The notes beneath the pieces are model-generated. The model was not told the origin of the DNA and ran no database searches. It saw only the letters and a list, made by a program, of their open reading frames with translations. Made by a program: the position numbers and the translations under genes. Shown here one piece after another: positions 16,235-25,014 of a stretch of DNA of 31,856 bases; position 1 is the first letter of the stretch; each line of letters opens with the position of its first letter. The DNA is from J005 sp964613235 (GTDB lineage Bacteria > Pseudomonadota > Zetaproteobacteria > Mariprofundales > Mariprofundaceae). Location: contig CAZTGM010000014.1 in assembly GCA_964613235.1 (NCBI GenBank), positions 1 to 31,856 of the forward strand, given 5' to 3'.

Positions 16235-18667
16235 ATGGGAATGCGGATTGTGCACAGCTGGGTTTATTCGACCGTGCTGTTGTTGTTTATGCTGTTGCCA
16301 GCACTGGCTTCAGCTGCCGTATCGCTGGAAAAGATCTCCTTAACGACGGCAAATCATATGGAAAGCGTGCATCTTCGTCTGAGCGAAAAAACGACCTATC
16401 AGGTTTACGAACTTTCAGCGCCGAACCGTCTGGTGATAACGTTGGGCGGTGCCGCGATGAAGGCGGAGCTCAAGCCGATCGCAGTGGATGGCAAATGGGT
16501 GCACAGAATTGTCCCCAGATCCGATGCTTCAGGGGTGCGTGTCGAGTTGCTGCTGGCCGGAACGCCAACGCACCGTATTGAGGAAAAAGGCAGCGACCTG
16601 TTCATTCATTTAAGCGGTAAGCAACCGGAGGCTGCTGCAGGTAAACCGCATGCCATCCTGAAGGATATCGAGGTCCGGGAACAGGCAGGCATAAGCGAGA
16701 TTTATTTGCGCGGCGAACATATGGATGCCAGCAGCAATACATTTGTCACCAATGGCGGCAAAACGATGATTGTTGATTTCTGGGAGGGTGAATCCCGATT
16801 GGCCAAAGAGCATTTTTCATATGCCAGTCATCATATCGAGGATATTACGGTAGGTGCTGCCGACGGGCGATTGCGGCTGGTATTCGGACTTGTGTCAGGA
16901 CTCGGCAACACGCATCAAATCGAAAGTTCGCCGCAGCAATGGCTGCTACGGCTGGGGCATGTGAAGGTAGCCAAAAAACAAAGTCGGCAAACGGTGGAAA
17001 GTGTCAACTTCGTGCCCGATGACAAGGCGCCGCATCTGGTGATTCAGACCAAACGTGCTGGAGCAGTGATGAATATCAGCCAGCAAAAAGATCATATTAC
17101 GATCGATATTTCCAAAGCCGATCTGGCGGAAGGGTTGGAACGGACGCTGGATGTCAGCGCATTTCCCGGGCCAGTGAAGCAGGTTGACAGTTATCGGCGC
17201 GGCGATGATGTGCGTATTGTCGCGCGTCTCAGGGAGAAAGTCACCCTGACCTCTTTCCAGTCCGGTAATGTGCTGACGTTGAACTTTGAGCCTGAGGGCG
17301 CCACTCCTTCCCGGGGCGATGTTACAGGAAGAAACCAGCCGATTTATTATGGAGAGAAGGTCAGTTTCGATTTCAAGGATATTGATATTCGCAATGCTCT
17401 GAAACTGATCGCGGAGATGAGTGATTTGAATATTATCATGGGCGATGATGTCAGTGGCACGCTAACCATGCGCCTGGTGGATGTTCCCTGGGATCAGGCA
17501 CTGGATCTGATTCTGTCTTCCCGCGGGCTGGGCAAGATCCAGGAAGGCAATGTTGTGCGTATTGCGCCACTATCCGTACTGCAGGAGGAGTACACGGCAA
17601 AGCTGAAAGCCAAGGCGGCGACGCAGGAACTGGAGCCTTTGGTCACTGAATTCATCCATTTGGGATATGCCTCGGTGGCGGATATCAAGGAGATGATCGA
17701 GAATGCGCCGAAACGTTCGGCGGCACCGGCAGATGGAGGCAATAACGGTGAGGCTTCCGCTGATAATGGCGAGGGCGGTCTGGCCCTGATGTCCAGCCGT
17801 GGTTCGCTGTTGATGGATGAGCGACGTAATATTCTGATCGTGACCGACACCGAAAGCAGGGTCAATAATATCAAACGCCTGATTTCCGTACTGGACAAGC
17901 CGGTACAGCAGGTGCTGATTGAGGCGCGTATCGTGGAAGCCGGTAATTCGTTTACGCAGGATCTCGGCATTAAATGGGGAGGCACCTATAATGACCAGGC
18001 GGCTCCCGGCAACCGCTTTAGCCACAATGTGGGGGGAGGCATAGGCGGCAACCTGGTGGATCTTCCCGCACAGGGGCCCGCTGGCGCCATCGTGTATAAT
18101 CTGGGTACGTTGAGTAATGTGCTGAATTTGAATTTGGAATTGTCTGCAGCCGAAGCGGACCAGAAAATCAAGGTGCTTTCCAATCCTCGTGTATTGACCA
18201 GCAATCATCGCGAAGCGCGCATCGAACAGATCCTCGAGATTCCGTTTACGCAGACAGAAGCCCAGGGTGGTGTGCTGGTGACCTCCACCGTGGTGCGGGA
18301 AGCCAAGCTCAGCCTGATTGTGACACCGCAGATCACCGTGGATAACAAGGTGATTATGGATATTGAGATCCACAAGGATACACCTCAGGCTAATACACTG
18401 AAGCCAGGCGGTGACCCGGTGATCAACAAGAAAACGCTGAAAACCAAGCTGCTGGTGGAGAATGGCGAAACAGTTGTATTGGGTGGTATCTATTCGAAAA
18501 CGGTTAGCCACACCAAGAATGCCGTGCCGGGCTTTAGCGATATTCCCATTCTTGGCTTGCTGTTTCAACGTAATCAGAAAGAAGACCAGCGTGTGGAGCT
18601 GATGCTGTTTATTACGCCCACGCTGGTGAGCAGCGGCGGGCAGGAAATCACGCAGCAGGAAGATTGA
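16235..18667 (+). CDS. pilQ: Type IV pilus secretin PilQ
   Basis: 810-residue outer-membrane secretin that forms the pilus exit channel. The ATG at 16235 was chosen because it follows GGGAGGAG (16223-16230); the open frame extends further upstream but would overlap pilO. Domains in order: signal peptide (about 1-27), two or three AMIN-like peptidoglycan-binding segments (about 28-390), STN/N0 domain (VSFDFKDIDIRNALKLIAEM), a secretin N-domain with a Ser/Gly/Asn-rich insert (about residues 490-520), and the secretin core with VLSNPRVLTSNH and VPGFSDIPILGLLFQ near the C-terminus. The extended AMIN region might compensate for the missing pilP, which is inference. Confidence 0.95.
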   Translation: MGMRIVHSWVYSTVLLLFMLLPALASAAVSLEKISLTTANHMESVHLRLSEKTTYQVYELSAPNRLVITLGGAAMKAELKPIAVDGKWVHRIVPRSDASGVRVELLLAGTPTHRIEEKGSDLFIHLSGKQPEAAAGKPHAILKDIEVREQAGISEIYLRGEHMDASSNTFVTNGGKTMIVDFWEGESRLAKEHFSYASHHIEDITVGAADGRLRLVFGLVSGLGNTHQIESSPQQWLLRLGHVKVAKKQSRQTVESVNFVPDDKAPHLVIQTKRAGAVMNISQQKDHITIDISKADLAEGLERTLDVSAFPGPVKQVDSYRRGDDVRIVARLREKVTLTSFQSGNVLTLNFEPEGATPSRGDVTGRNQPIYYGEKVSFDFKDIDIRNALKLIAEMSDLNIIMGDDVSGTLTMRLVDVPWDQALDLILSSRGLGKIQEGNVVRIAPLSVLQEEYTAKLKAKAATQELEPLVTEFIHLGYASVADIKEMIENAPKRSAAPADGGNNGEASADNGEGGLALMSSRGSLLMDERRNILIVTDTESRVNNIKRLISVLDKPVQQVLIEARIVEAGNSFTQDLGIKWGGTYNDQAAPGNRFSHNVGGGIGGNLVDLPAQGPAGAIVYNLGTLSNVLNLNLELSAAEADQKIKVLSNPRVLTSNHREARIEQILEIPFTQTEAQGGVLVTSTVVREAKLSLIVTPQITVDNKVIMDIEIHKDTPQANTLKPGGDPVINKKTLKTKLLVENGETVVLGGIYSKTVSHTKNAVPGFSDIPILGLLFQRNQKEDQRVELMLFITPTLVSSGGQEITQQED

Positions 18668-18710
18668 TGCGTTGACTGGAAGCCTGATTATTTTCTGTCA
18701 GCATTAGCCG

Positions 18711-19802
18711 ATGCATAACAAGGTTTATCGGGTCGAACTGGGCCCCCGTTCTTATGATATTCACATTGAGTCAGGTTCGCTGGCACATATCGGCGAGGCA
18801 ATGGGAACATTGTTTGCAGATGAACGGCGCTGTCTGATTGTTTCCAATGAAACCATTGCGCCATTGTATATGGCGCAGGTGTGTGAGTCGTTGCAGCGGC
18901 AGGGCTGGCAGTATCGACAGTGTATTCTTCCCGATGGAGAGCAGTTCAAGACGCTGGATGTATGGTCGCGAGTTCTCGATGCACTGATGGAGGCTCGCCT
19001 GTCCCGTAATGAGCCGGTTATTGCATTAGGTGGCGGTGTCATCGGTGATATGGTTGGCTTTGCTGCTGCCTGTTACCGGCGTGGCATCCCTTTTATCCAG
19101 ATCCCGACGACGTTGCTGGCCCAAGTGGATTCAAGCGTTGGTGGCAAGACGGCTATCAACCATATCCATGGAAAAAATATGATTGGTGCCTTCTATCAGC
19201 CACGCCTGGTATGGATCGATCCGGAGGTGTTGCGGACGCTTGAGCCGCGGCAGGTGCAGGCCGGTATGGCCGAGGTTATCAAATATGGCATGATCCGTGA
19301 TGCGGCATTCTTTGACTGGCTGCAGGCACATGTCGCAGCTGGGCTGGAACTGGATGCGCAGATCATTGCCGACATGATTTTTACATCCTGCCGGCACAAG
19401 GCGGAAATCGTCATGGCGGATGAAACCGAAATGGGGCAGCGCGCATTGCTGAATCTGGGACATACGTTCGGCCATGCCATCGAAGCGATGACTCAATATC
19501 GGCATTATCTGCATGGTGAGGCCGTGGCCATTGGCATGCTGATGGCGGCACGCCTGTCGGCGCAATTGGGGTATGCCCGGCCAGAAGTGGGGCAGGCATT
19601 GCTGGATTGTCTCAAGTGCGCACGTTTGCCGGTGGAGGTGCCACGATTCACTGCCGAGCAGTGGCTGGATGCCATGGGGCATGACAAGAAGAACATAGGC
19701 ACAACGATTCGCTTTATTTTATTGCATGATATTGGTTCGGCATTTATTTGTTCCGATGTACGTGAGTCAGATATTCATCGGCTGATTGCAAGTTACGCAT
19801 GA
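18711..19802 (+). CDS. aroB: 3-dehydroquinate synthase AroB
   Basis: 363-residue enzyme of the shikimate pathway: DAHP to 3-dehydroquinate, using NAD and a divalent metal. Visible motifs are the nucleotide-binding EPVIALGGGVIGDMVGFAA, IPTTLLAQVDSSVGGKTAIN, the metal ligands in AEVIKYG (Glu), GHTFGHAIE (His) and YLHGEAVAIGM (His), and the C-terminal MGHDKKN. aroB commonly follows pilQ in proteobacteria, but aroK (shikimate kinase), usually between them, is absent; the 43-bp gap holds no gene. The ribosome site is weak. The gene is convergent with the Bax-inhibitor-1 gene. Confidence 0.96.
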   Translation: MHNKVYRVELGPRSYDIHIESGSLAHIGEAMGTLFADERRCLIVSNETIAPLYMAQVCESLQRQGWQYRQCILPDGEQFKTLDVWSRVLDALMEARLSRNEPVIALGGGVIGDMVGFAAACYRRGIPFIQIPTTLLAQVDSSVGGKTAINHIHGKNMIGAFYQPRLVWIDPEVLRTLEPRQVQAGMAEVIKYGMIRDAAFFDWLQAHVAAGLELDAQIIADMIFTSCRHKAEIVMADETEMGQRALLNLGHTFGHAIEAMTQYRHYLHGEAVAIGMLMAARLSAQLGYARPEVGQALLDCLKCARLPVEVPRFTAEQWLDAMGHDKKNIGTTIRFILLHDIGSAFICSDVRESDIHRLIASYA

Positions 19803-19825
19803 AAAACGGGGGCTATGCCCCCGTT
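19802..19825 (-). terminator. Intrinsic terminator for the long minus-strand gene run
   Basis: AACGGGGGC and GCCCCCGTT (19805-19813 and 19817-19825) form a 9-bp stem with a 3-base loop. Read on the minus strand the stem is followed by a T5 run (19806-19802), 22 bp after the Bax-inhibitor-1 stop. On the plus strand it begins 2 bp after the aroB stop but has no T-run, so it stops leftward transcripts better than rightward ones. Confidence 0.8.
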
Positions 19826-19847
19826 GATGTATGGGCTGGATACCTGT

Positions 19848-20507
19848 TTATTCGTCGCCAAGTGCACCGAATAATACCAGCAGGTTTTCGAACAGCAAAA
19901 AGACATCCAGATACAGGGTCAATGCGGCGGCGATATATTCCTCGTTCGGATAATCGCGCAGGATGCTGGATGTGTCATAGAGGATGAAGGCCGAAAACAG
20001 TAACACGCTGATGCCGGAGAGAGTCAGGGCCAGTACGCCGGATTCAAAAAAGAAGTAGTTCGACAGGCCCAGAACAATGACGGCGATCAGGCCGGTCCAG
20101 ACAAAACCTTTCAGAAAGGAAAAGTCCTTGCGTGAAAAGAAGGCATAGGCACTCAGGCCGACAAATACGGCTGCAGTGGTCATGAATGCCTGCGCAACCA
20201 GCATATCGGATCTGGCCGCCACCATGGTGACCAGCGGTGCGATGGCCATGCCGGTAATGCCACCAAATCCCAGCAGTGCAGCGAAATTGATGCCTGGTAT
20301 GTGGCGTACGGCCTGTACAAGGAAAATGCCGCCGATCATCATGAATAGCATCATCCACGGATGTTCATGCGGGAAAGCCAGTCCCGCAGCCATATAGGCA
20401 CCCAGACTGCCGGCAGCAATGCACAGTGCCAGCATGCCATAGGTTTTGCCAAGGAAGCTGATTCTGGCATCTGCCAGTTGAGTCGATGTTAATACGGGTG
20501 TATTCAT
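19848..20507 (-). CDS. Bax inhibitor-1/YccA family membrane protein
   Basis: 219-residue inner-membrane protein with about seven hydrophobic helices, matching the Bax inhibitor-1/YccA family. Members include E. coli YccA, which modulates the FtsH protease, and BsYetJ, a pH-sensitive calcium leak channel. Which role applies here cannot be told from sequence. Family-like features are the hydrophobic IPGINFAALLGFGGITGMAIAPLV, the conserved LYLDVFLLFENLL near the C-terminus and the acidic tail GALGDE. A clear ribosome site (AAAGGAGAATGAC) precedes the ATG. It is the last gene of the long minus-strand run. Confidence 0.9.
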   Translation of the reverse strand: MNTPVLTSTQLADARISFLGKTYGMLALCIAAGSLGAYMAAGLAFPHEHPWMMLFMMIGGIFLVQAVRHIPGINFAALLGFGGITGMAIAPLVTMVAARSDMLVAQAFMTTAAVFVGLSAYAFFSRKDFSFLKGFVWTGLIAVIVLGLSNYFFFESGVLALTLSGISVLLFSAFILYDTSSILRDYPNEEYIAAALTLYLDVFLLFENLLVLFGALGDE

Positions 20508-20561
20508 GTCATTCTCCTTTGAATTGTCAGATTGTTACGGTGCCGCCTGTATGCTCAGCCG

Positions 20562-20975
20562 TCAAGGCAGGCGACGATGGTGTTCAATAATCTCGATGTC
20601 GATGATACCGTCATCCATGCGCTTCTGTTGCACGGCGAACATACGCCGAATCAGCCAGTTCCGGATCCATGGGATAAGCAGCAGAAAACCGATGCTGTCG
20701 GTGATAAAACCGGGAGTGAATAACATCAGGCCGCTGACTGCAAGCAGGATGCCGTGAAAACCGTGATGCGCGGGGATTTCTCCCATGCGCAGGCGTTGCT
20801 GAGCATCAATGAGTGTTTTCAGACCCTGCCAGCGTATGAGCGAGCCACCGATGGCAGCCGTGAGCAGACACAGTGCAATGGTTGTCAGACCGCCGATGCC
20901 ACTGCCAACTTCGATGAGGACATATAGCTCGGCCAGTGGCAGTGCGATGAAAAGGAATAAAAGTATTTTGAACAT
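20562..20975 (-). CDS. fxsA: FxsA family membrane protein
   Basis: 137-residue membrane protein of the FxsA family; in E. coli FxsA relieves exclusion of phage T7 by the F-plasmid PifA protein, and its normal role is unclear. Features are the N-terminal FKILLFLFIALPLAELYVLIEVG, TTIALCLLTAAIGGSLIRWQGL, the conserved LLAVSGLMLFTPGFITDSIGFLLLIP and a charged C-terminal tail. The ATG at 20975 was chosen over an upstream in-frame start at 21038, which would overlap the M20 gene. It lies 17 bp after the M20 stop. Confidence 0.88.
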   Translation of the reverse strand: MFKILLFLFIALPLAELYVLIEVGSGIGGLTTIALCLLTAAIGGSLIRWQGLKTLIDAQQRLRMGEIPAHHGFHGILLAVSGLMLFTPGFITDSIGFLLLIPWIRNWLIRRMFAVQQKRMDDGIIDIEIIEHHRRLP

Positions 20976-20992
20976 GCCGTATGTATGGGGGA

Positions 20993-22183
20993 TCAGGCGC
21001 CTTTTTTCAAGTGCGGATATCCCAGCGCCAGTGCACACAGGGCTGCTATGCCGTGGCGCATGGCCGTTTCATCGATGTTGAAGCAGGGATGATGCAGAGG
21101 ATAGCGGGTGTCCGGGCCGGCGCCGGTGCCAAGGCGAAACAGGGCGCCGGGAGTATCGGCGAGGAATTCCGCAAAGTCTTCGCCACCCATGGATGGTGCA
21201 TCCAGCGTAATCAGTTCGCAGTCAGGCAGATACTGGCTGAAAATCCGTTCGCTGGCATGCATGGCCTGTTCATCATTGTGCAGGATCGGACAGGCCTGCT
21301 TCAGCGTGAACGTTGCTGTGGCTCCCCAGGATTCCGCTGTCTGACGAATAATGCGTATCATCTGATTGCGGATGGTTTCATGGGCATCGGGATTCAGGGT
21401 ACGAACCGTGCCGGAGAAACGGACATGATCGGGCAACACATTGGCGGCATGGCCTGAATGAATTTCACCAATGGTCAGTACGGCAGGATGTTGCGAGTCC
21501 ACACGGCGGCTGATGATATGGTGCAGGGCCTGAATAACATGACTGGCAATCAGAATAACATCGGTACATTCGTGAGGCCTGGCGGCATGTCCGCCCCGTC
21601 CCCGGATTTCCACTTCGAACAGGTCGGCAGCAGCACACATGACACCATGGCGCATGCCGATGCTGCCGGATGGCAGATGAGGATAGACATGTAGCGCAAA
21701 GATATGATCGGGCTGGATGTCTGCAAACACGCCATCATGGAGCATGGCGGTTGCACCCGAACAGGTTTCTTCTGCCGGCTGGAAGATGAAGGAGATGTTA
21801 CATGGCAGTTGCGTTCGCATGCCGCTCAGGACGATGATGGCACCGAGCAGCATGGCGCTGTGTGCATCGTGACCACAGGCATGGGATATGCCCTCATGCA
21901 GCGATATACAATCGATTTGTTTTTTGTCCTCGATGGGCAGGGCATCCATATCGGCTCGTAATGCCAGCCACGGCAGAGAAGGATCGACATGCAGTGCCGC
22001 CAGCAGGCCATAGCCGCCGATGTCCGTGCGTACGTCAAGGCCGTGCCGGTAGCATTGCTCGGCAATCCAGGCACTGGTTTGCTGTTCCTGGCCGGAAAGT
22101 TCGGGATGGCGGTGCATATGCCGGCGGTAGCTGATGACGGTGTCGAAGATGCACTCGATGCGTTGTTGCAGGGATTCGTTCAT
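20993..22183 (-). CDS. M20 family amidohydrolase (N-acyl amino acid/hippurate hydrolase type)
   Basis: 396-residue metallopeptidase-fold hydrolase of the M20D group, which cuts amide bonds of N-acyl or indole-acetyl amino acids and similar compounds. Metal ligands are visible in order: RHPELSG region, HACGHDAHSAMLLGA, FQPAEE, ALHVYPHLPSG and the C-terminal LHHPCFNID. The dimerisation (lid) domain starts around VEIRGRGGHAARPHE. There is no signal peptide. The start overlaps the stop of the upstream ligase gene as ATGA, so ligase and hydrolase are made together. The substrate is unknown. Confidence 0.88.
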   Translation of the reverse strand: MNESLQQRIECIFDTVISYRRHMHRHPELSGQEQQTSAWIAEQCYRHGLDVRTDIGGYGLLAALHVDPSLPWLALRADMDALPIEDKKQIDCISLHEGISHACGHDAHSAMLLGAIIVLSGMRTQLPCNISFIFQPAEETCSGATAMLHDGVFADIQPDHIFALHVYPHLPSGSIGMRHGVMCAAADLFEVEIRGRGGHAARPHECTDVILIASHVIQALHHIISRRVDSQHPAVLTIGEIHSGHAANVLPDHVRFSGTVRTLNPDAHETIRNQMIRIIRQTAESWGATATFTLKQACPILHNDEQAMHASERIFSQYLPDCELITLDAPSMGGEDFAEFLADTPGALFRLGTGAGPDTRYPLHHPCFNIDETAMRHGIAALCALALGYPHLKKGA

Positions 22184-23304
22184 GCCTGTTGCCTCCAGCC
22201 ATCGGTTGTGCGCATGGCATGAACCATGTCCGGGAAAGCGGGGTTGGACAGGTACAGTTGCCGTTGCCGGGTGGCACCATCTCCATATTGTTGCCAGTGT
22301 TCGATTTGTTGGTCTACGATGTCTAAATCGTCCGGGCTGGCGCCATATTCACGTAATAGTGGCAGGCGCTGGCGCAGCCACTGCAGCAGGGGGTGCGCGG
22401 TTTCCGTCCGGGGGTCGATCATCTCCATCTGTATGCCATAACGGCAGGCGCGCCAGCGGTTTTCGCGAATCAGCGAAGGGTGGACGTGTGGTTGTGCCTG
22501 TGGTGTATGTATGGCGGCCATGCTCTCCGCACGCACATAGGCGATATACGCTGCCGTATCAGCCTGCGAAAACGGCATGTCACCAATGCGGACTTCCAGT
22601 GTGCCGAAATCCGGATGCGGGCGCATTTCCCACCATATATCGCGTACAGAATCGATGCTGCCTGTTGCCAGCAGGCGCGCCGCACAGTGCTCAAAATCTT
22701 CCCAGTCTCGGAAATAGAACGGCATGCCGCCCTGACTCAGTCCTTCGAATACCTTGATGCGCGAGGCGCTCAGGCCGGTATCTTCACCCTGCCAGAATGG
22801 TGAATTGGCGGAGATGGCCAGGAAGACCGGCATGACAGGAAGCAACTGGTTCATGACACGGATACAGGTGTCGCCATCGGGCATGCCGATATGCACGTGG
22901 ATGCCGAAGATGTTGAAGCGGCGTGCCATCCATTGCAGGCGCTCAAGCAGTCGGGCATAGCGCGGGTCGTCGGTCGCAACTTGCTGGCGCCAGTGCGAGA
23001 AAGGGTGGGTACCGCTGGCCAGAATGTCACCATGCAATGGCTCAAGCAGGCTGCGAACCTTATCTGTCAGTGCATGCAGCTGCCGTATACAGGCATCGGT
23101 CGAATGATGAATATCGGTATTGATTTCCACAGTGGAGGTAAACAGCTCCGGTTTGATGCGAGCGCTGGCATCGCATTGCTGCAAAATATCAGGCGCCAGC
23201 GGGCATTGCGCGGCTGATTCACGGTCAATGATGATCCATTCCATTTCAACACCGGTGGAGGCCGGTGTTGAAGGAGTAAAAGGGAAAACGTGCTGTGTGC
23301 TCAT
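22180..23304 (-). CDS. ybdK: YbdK-type carboxylate-amine ligase (GCS2 family)
   Basis: 374-residue ATP-dependent ligase of the glutamate-cysteine ligase family 2. Seen: GVEMEWIIID at the N-terminus, ELFTSTVEINTDIHHS, the SGTHPFSHW loop, NIFGIHVHIGM, WWEMRPHPDFGTLEVRIGDMP and ENRWRACRYG, all typical of GCS2. E. coli YbdK has weak glutamate-cysteine ligase activity, and its natural substrate is not settled. This could be a genuine GshA or act on another amine. The ATG at 23304 overlaps the TPR stop as ATGA; an upstream in-frame start at 23349 lacks family resemblance. Confidence 0.87.
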   Translation of the reverse strand: MSTQHVFPFTPSTPASTGVEMEWIIIDRESAAQCPLAPDILQQCDASARIKPELFTSTVEINTDIHHSTDACIRQLHALTDKVRSLLEPLHGDILASGTHPFSHWRQQVATDDPRYARLLERLQWMARRFNIFGIHVHIGMPDGDTCIRVMNQLLPVMPVFLAISANSPFWQGEDTGLSASRIKVFEGLSQGGMPFYFRDWEDFEHCAARLLATGSIDSVRDIWWEMRPHPDFGTLEVRIGDMPFSQADTAAYIAYVRAESMAAIHTPQAQPHVHPSLIRENRWRACRYGIQMEMIDPRTETAHPLLQWLRQRLPLLREYGASPDDLDIVDQQIEHWQQYGDGATRQRQLYLSNPAFPDMVHAMRTTDGWRQQA

Positions 23305-24119
23305 GGTTGCAGGCCGGCGGGAGATATGTCCGCATGCTGGCGCTTCCATGCTGTCAGTGCCTGTTTCATTTGCCGGGCGCGCTCGTGGTCGCCTGCCTGT
23401 TCGAGCAGTTCAATGAGTTGTTCACGTGCGGTGGTATCCGGTTCGATGGCCAGGCTGCGCTGGCAGGCAGCGATGGCTTGTGACAGCTGTTTTGCCGCCG
23501 CCAGAATTTCGCTGTAGATGCGCCAGCAGGTGGCGCATTCGGGTAGCAGGGTAACGGCACGCCGGCCATGCGTCAGGGCGGAGTCCATGTTGCCTTGCAC
23601 TGCCAGAAAACGGGCATAGTAAAGATGGGCAAAACCATTGCTGTGATCGGCCTGCAATGCAGTCAGAAATGCCTGTTCGGCCCGCTGCTGATGTTGCTTC
23701 TGCTGTTGCTCCAGCAATCCCAGCATGTACCACGGTATGGCCTCATGTGGAAAGGCATGGGCCGCCTGCTGCAGCACCTGTCGTGCCTGTTCAGGCTGAT
23801 TGGTGTCGCGATAATAAGCGGCAAGGTTGATAGCGGAGGCAAGGTGCGGAGCAAGGCGAAGGTTTTGCCGGTAAAGCTCCGCCGCATCGTCGCGATGATC
23901 ATTGCGCTCAAGCAGCAGGGCAAGATTATAGCGGGCATCCTGATGCTGCGGATGCTGCCGGATTTCCTTCTCCAGTAGCCGTCGTGCGCCGGTCCAGTCC
24001 CCCTGCTGCATGCGTTCCTGTGCCAGTTGAAAGGCCGGCCTCATGGGAATCGTACTTGTGCATGCAGCAAGCATGAAAACGGCTGCCAGCGCAAGAAAGT
24101 ATCTGCCGGCCGAACGCAT
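23301..24119 (-). CDS. TPR-repeat lipoprotein
   Basis: 272-residue lipoprotein. The signal ends in a lipobox (FMLAAC, Cys20), and Thr/Ser at +2/+3 suits outer-membrane sorting. The mature part is a series of about six tetratricopeptide repeats, for example HQDARYNLALLLERNDHRDDAAELYRQ and AIPWYMLGLLEQQQ. The fold resembles PilF/PilW pilotins and NlpI-type scaffolds, but neither identity can be proven. It lies 4 bp after mlaD and overlaps the ligase gene by ATGA, so it may be an outer-membrane partner of the Mla transporter. Confidence 0.85.
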   Translation of the reverse strand: MRSAGRYFLALAAVFMLAACTSTIPMRPAFQLAQERMQQGDWTGARRLLEKEIRQHPQHQDARYNLALLLERNDHRDDAAELYRQNLRLAPHLASAINLAAYYRDTNQPEQARQVLQQAAHAFPHEAIPWYMLGLLEQQQKQHQQRAEQAFLTALQADHSNGFAHLYYARFLAVQGNMDSALTHGRRAVTLLPECATCWRIYSEILAAAKQLSQAIAACQRSLAIEPDTTAREQLIELLEQAGDHERARQMKQALTAWKRQHADISPAGLQP

Positions 24120-24123
24120 GGGT

Positions 24124-25014
24124 TTAGCGCTCCTGTGTTACAGGCCCCATGCGGCCTGTCGTCAGAATCATTTCTTCCATCTTCTTCTGTTCTGCATGAT
24201 GGTCCCGTTTGACCTCGGGTTTTTCGACCAGCATTTTCCAGGGGTTGTAGCGCAGATCGTCGGATAATGCCTCAAGGTTTTCCGAGGCTTTTCTCAACTC
24301 GAACAGGGTGCGGTAAAGATTCTCCCGATTATCGGTGAGTATGGCATGGGCTTCACGCAAGGTGGCCGTGCTTTCATCAAAGAAGCGCTGGCCGGAACGG
24401 GTGACTTCGGGCAGGACTTTGAAAAATTGTTCCATATCCTGGTGATGGTGGTCGATAAGTGTGGCAATGCCGGTACTGCTTTTATCAAAACCTTCCAGGC
24501 CGCGCTGCAGAGGAGCGCGACTTTCCTGCAGGATCTGGGAGATGGTCCGGGTGACGACTTCGATCTTGTTGAACACGCGGTGAACATCTTCGGTAATTGT
24601 TGCCGTTTTTTTCAGTATCTCGGTGACATTGCCACTGCTGTCAGTCGGAATGCGTTGACCGTCCAGGTGGCTGGTATCTCCCGGCGTGGCACTGAGGGCA
24701 ATGAATTTTTCGCCGATTAGTCCGCCGCCCTCAATGCGGGCGCGGGTGGAGTTCGGCAGGGCAATATCCGTCTGAATGCGCATCTTTACCAGTGCTTCGT
24801 TGGCTTCCAGCTGTACGGCCTCCACCAGGCCGATTTTGACACCGGCCATCAGTACCGGTGTCTGTTCGATCACGCCAGCGGCATCGGGGAAGACAGCCTC
24901 GACGATTTGACCTTCTTCCTCGACCCAGTGGAAGCGGCCGATTTTGCTGCTGAACATGCCCAGTACCAGCAGTGCCAGAATAAAAAAAGCTCCCAGTCTT
25001 GCCTGTGCATTCAT
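24124..25014 (-). CDS. mlaD: MlaD family (MCE domain) lipid transport protein
   Basis: 296-residue periplasmic substrate-binding subunit of an Mla-type lipid transporter. It has one N-terminal membrane helix (about 8-24) and an MCE domain at about 35-110 containing FPDAAGVIEQTPVLMAGVKIG and the GGGLIGEKFIALS strand. A long helical region with IATLIDHHHQDMEQFFKV follows, much longer than E. coli MlaD (about 180 residues), and resembles the helical tails of YebT/PqiB or Mce-type proteins. Its start overlaps the mlaF stop as ATGA. No mlaC or mlaB follows. Confidence 0.9.
   Translation of the reverse strand: MNAQARLGAFFILALLVLGMFSSKIGRFHWVEEEGQIVEAVFPDAAGVIEQTPVLMAGVKIGLVEAVQLEANEALVKMRIQTDIALPNSTRARIEGGGLIGEKFIALSATPGDTSHLDGQRIPTDSSGNVTEILKKTATITEDVHRVFNKIEVVTRTISQILQESRAPLQRGLEGFDKSSTGIATLIDHHHQDMEQFFKVLPEVTRSGQRFFDESTATLREAHAILTDNRENLYRTLFELRKASENLEALSDDLRYNPWKMLVEKPEVKRDHHAEQKKMEEMILTTGRMGPVTQER

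Noticed and set aside
17570..18568. 332-codon minus-strand open frame opposite pilQ
   Set aside because: Antisense shadow of the secretin coding region; rich in His/Gln as expected from reversed codons and without motifs.
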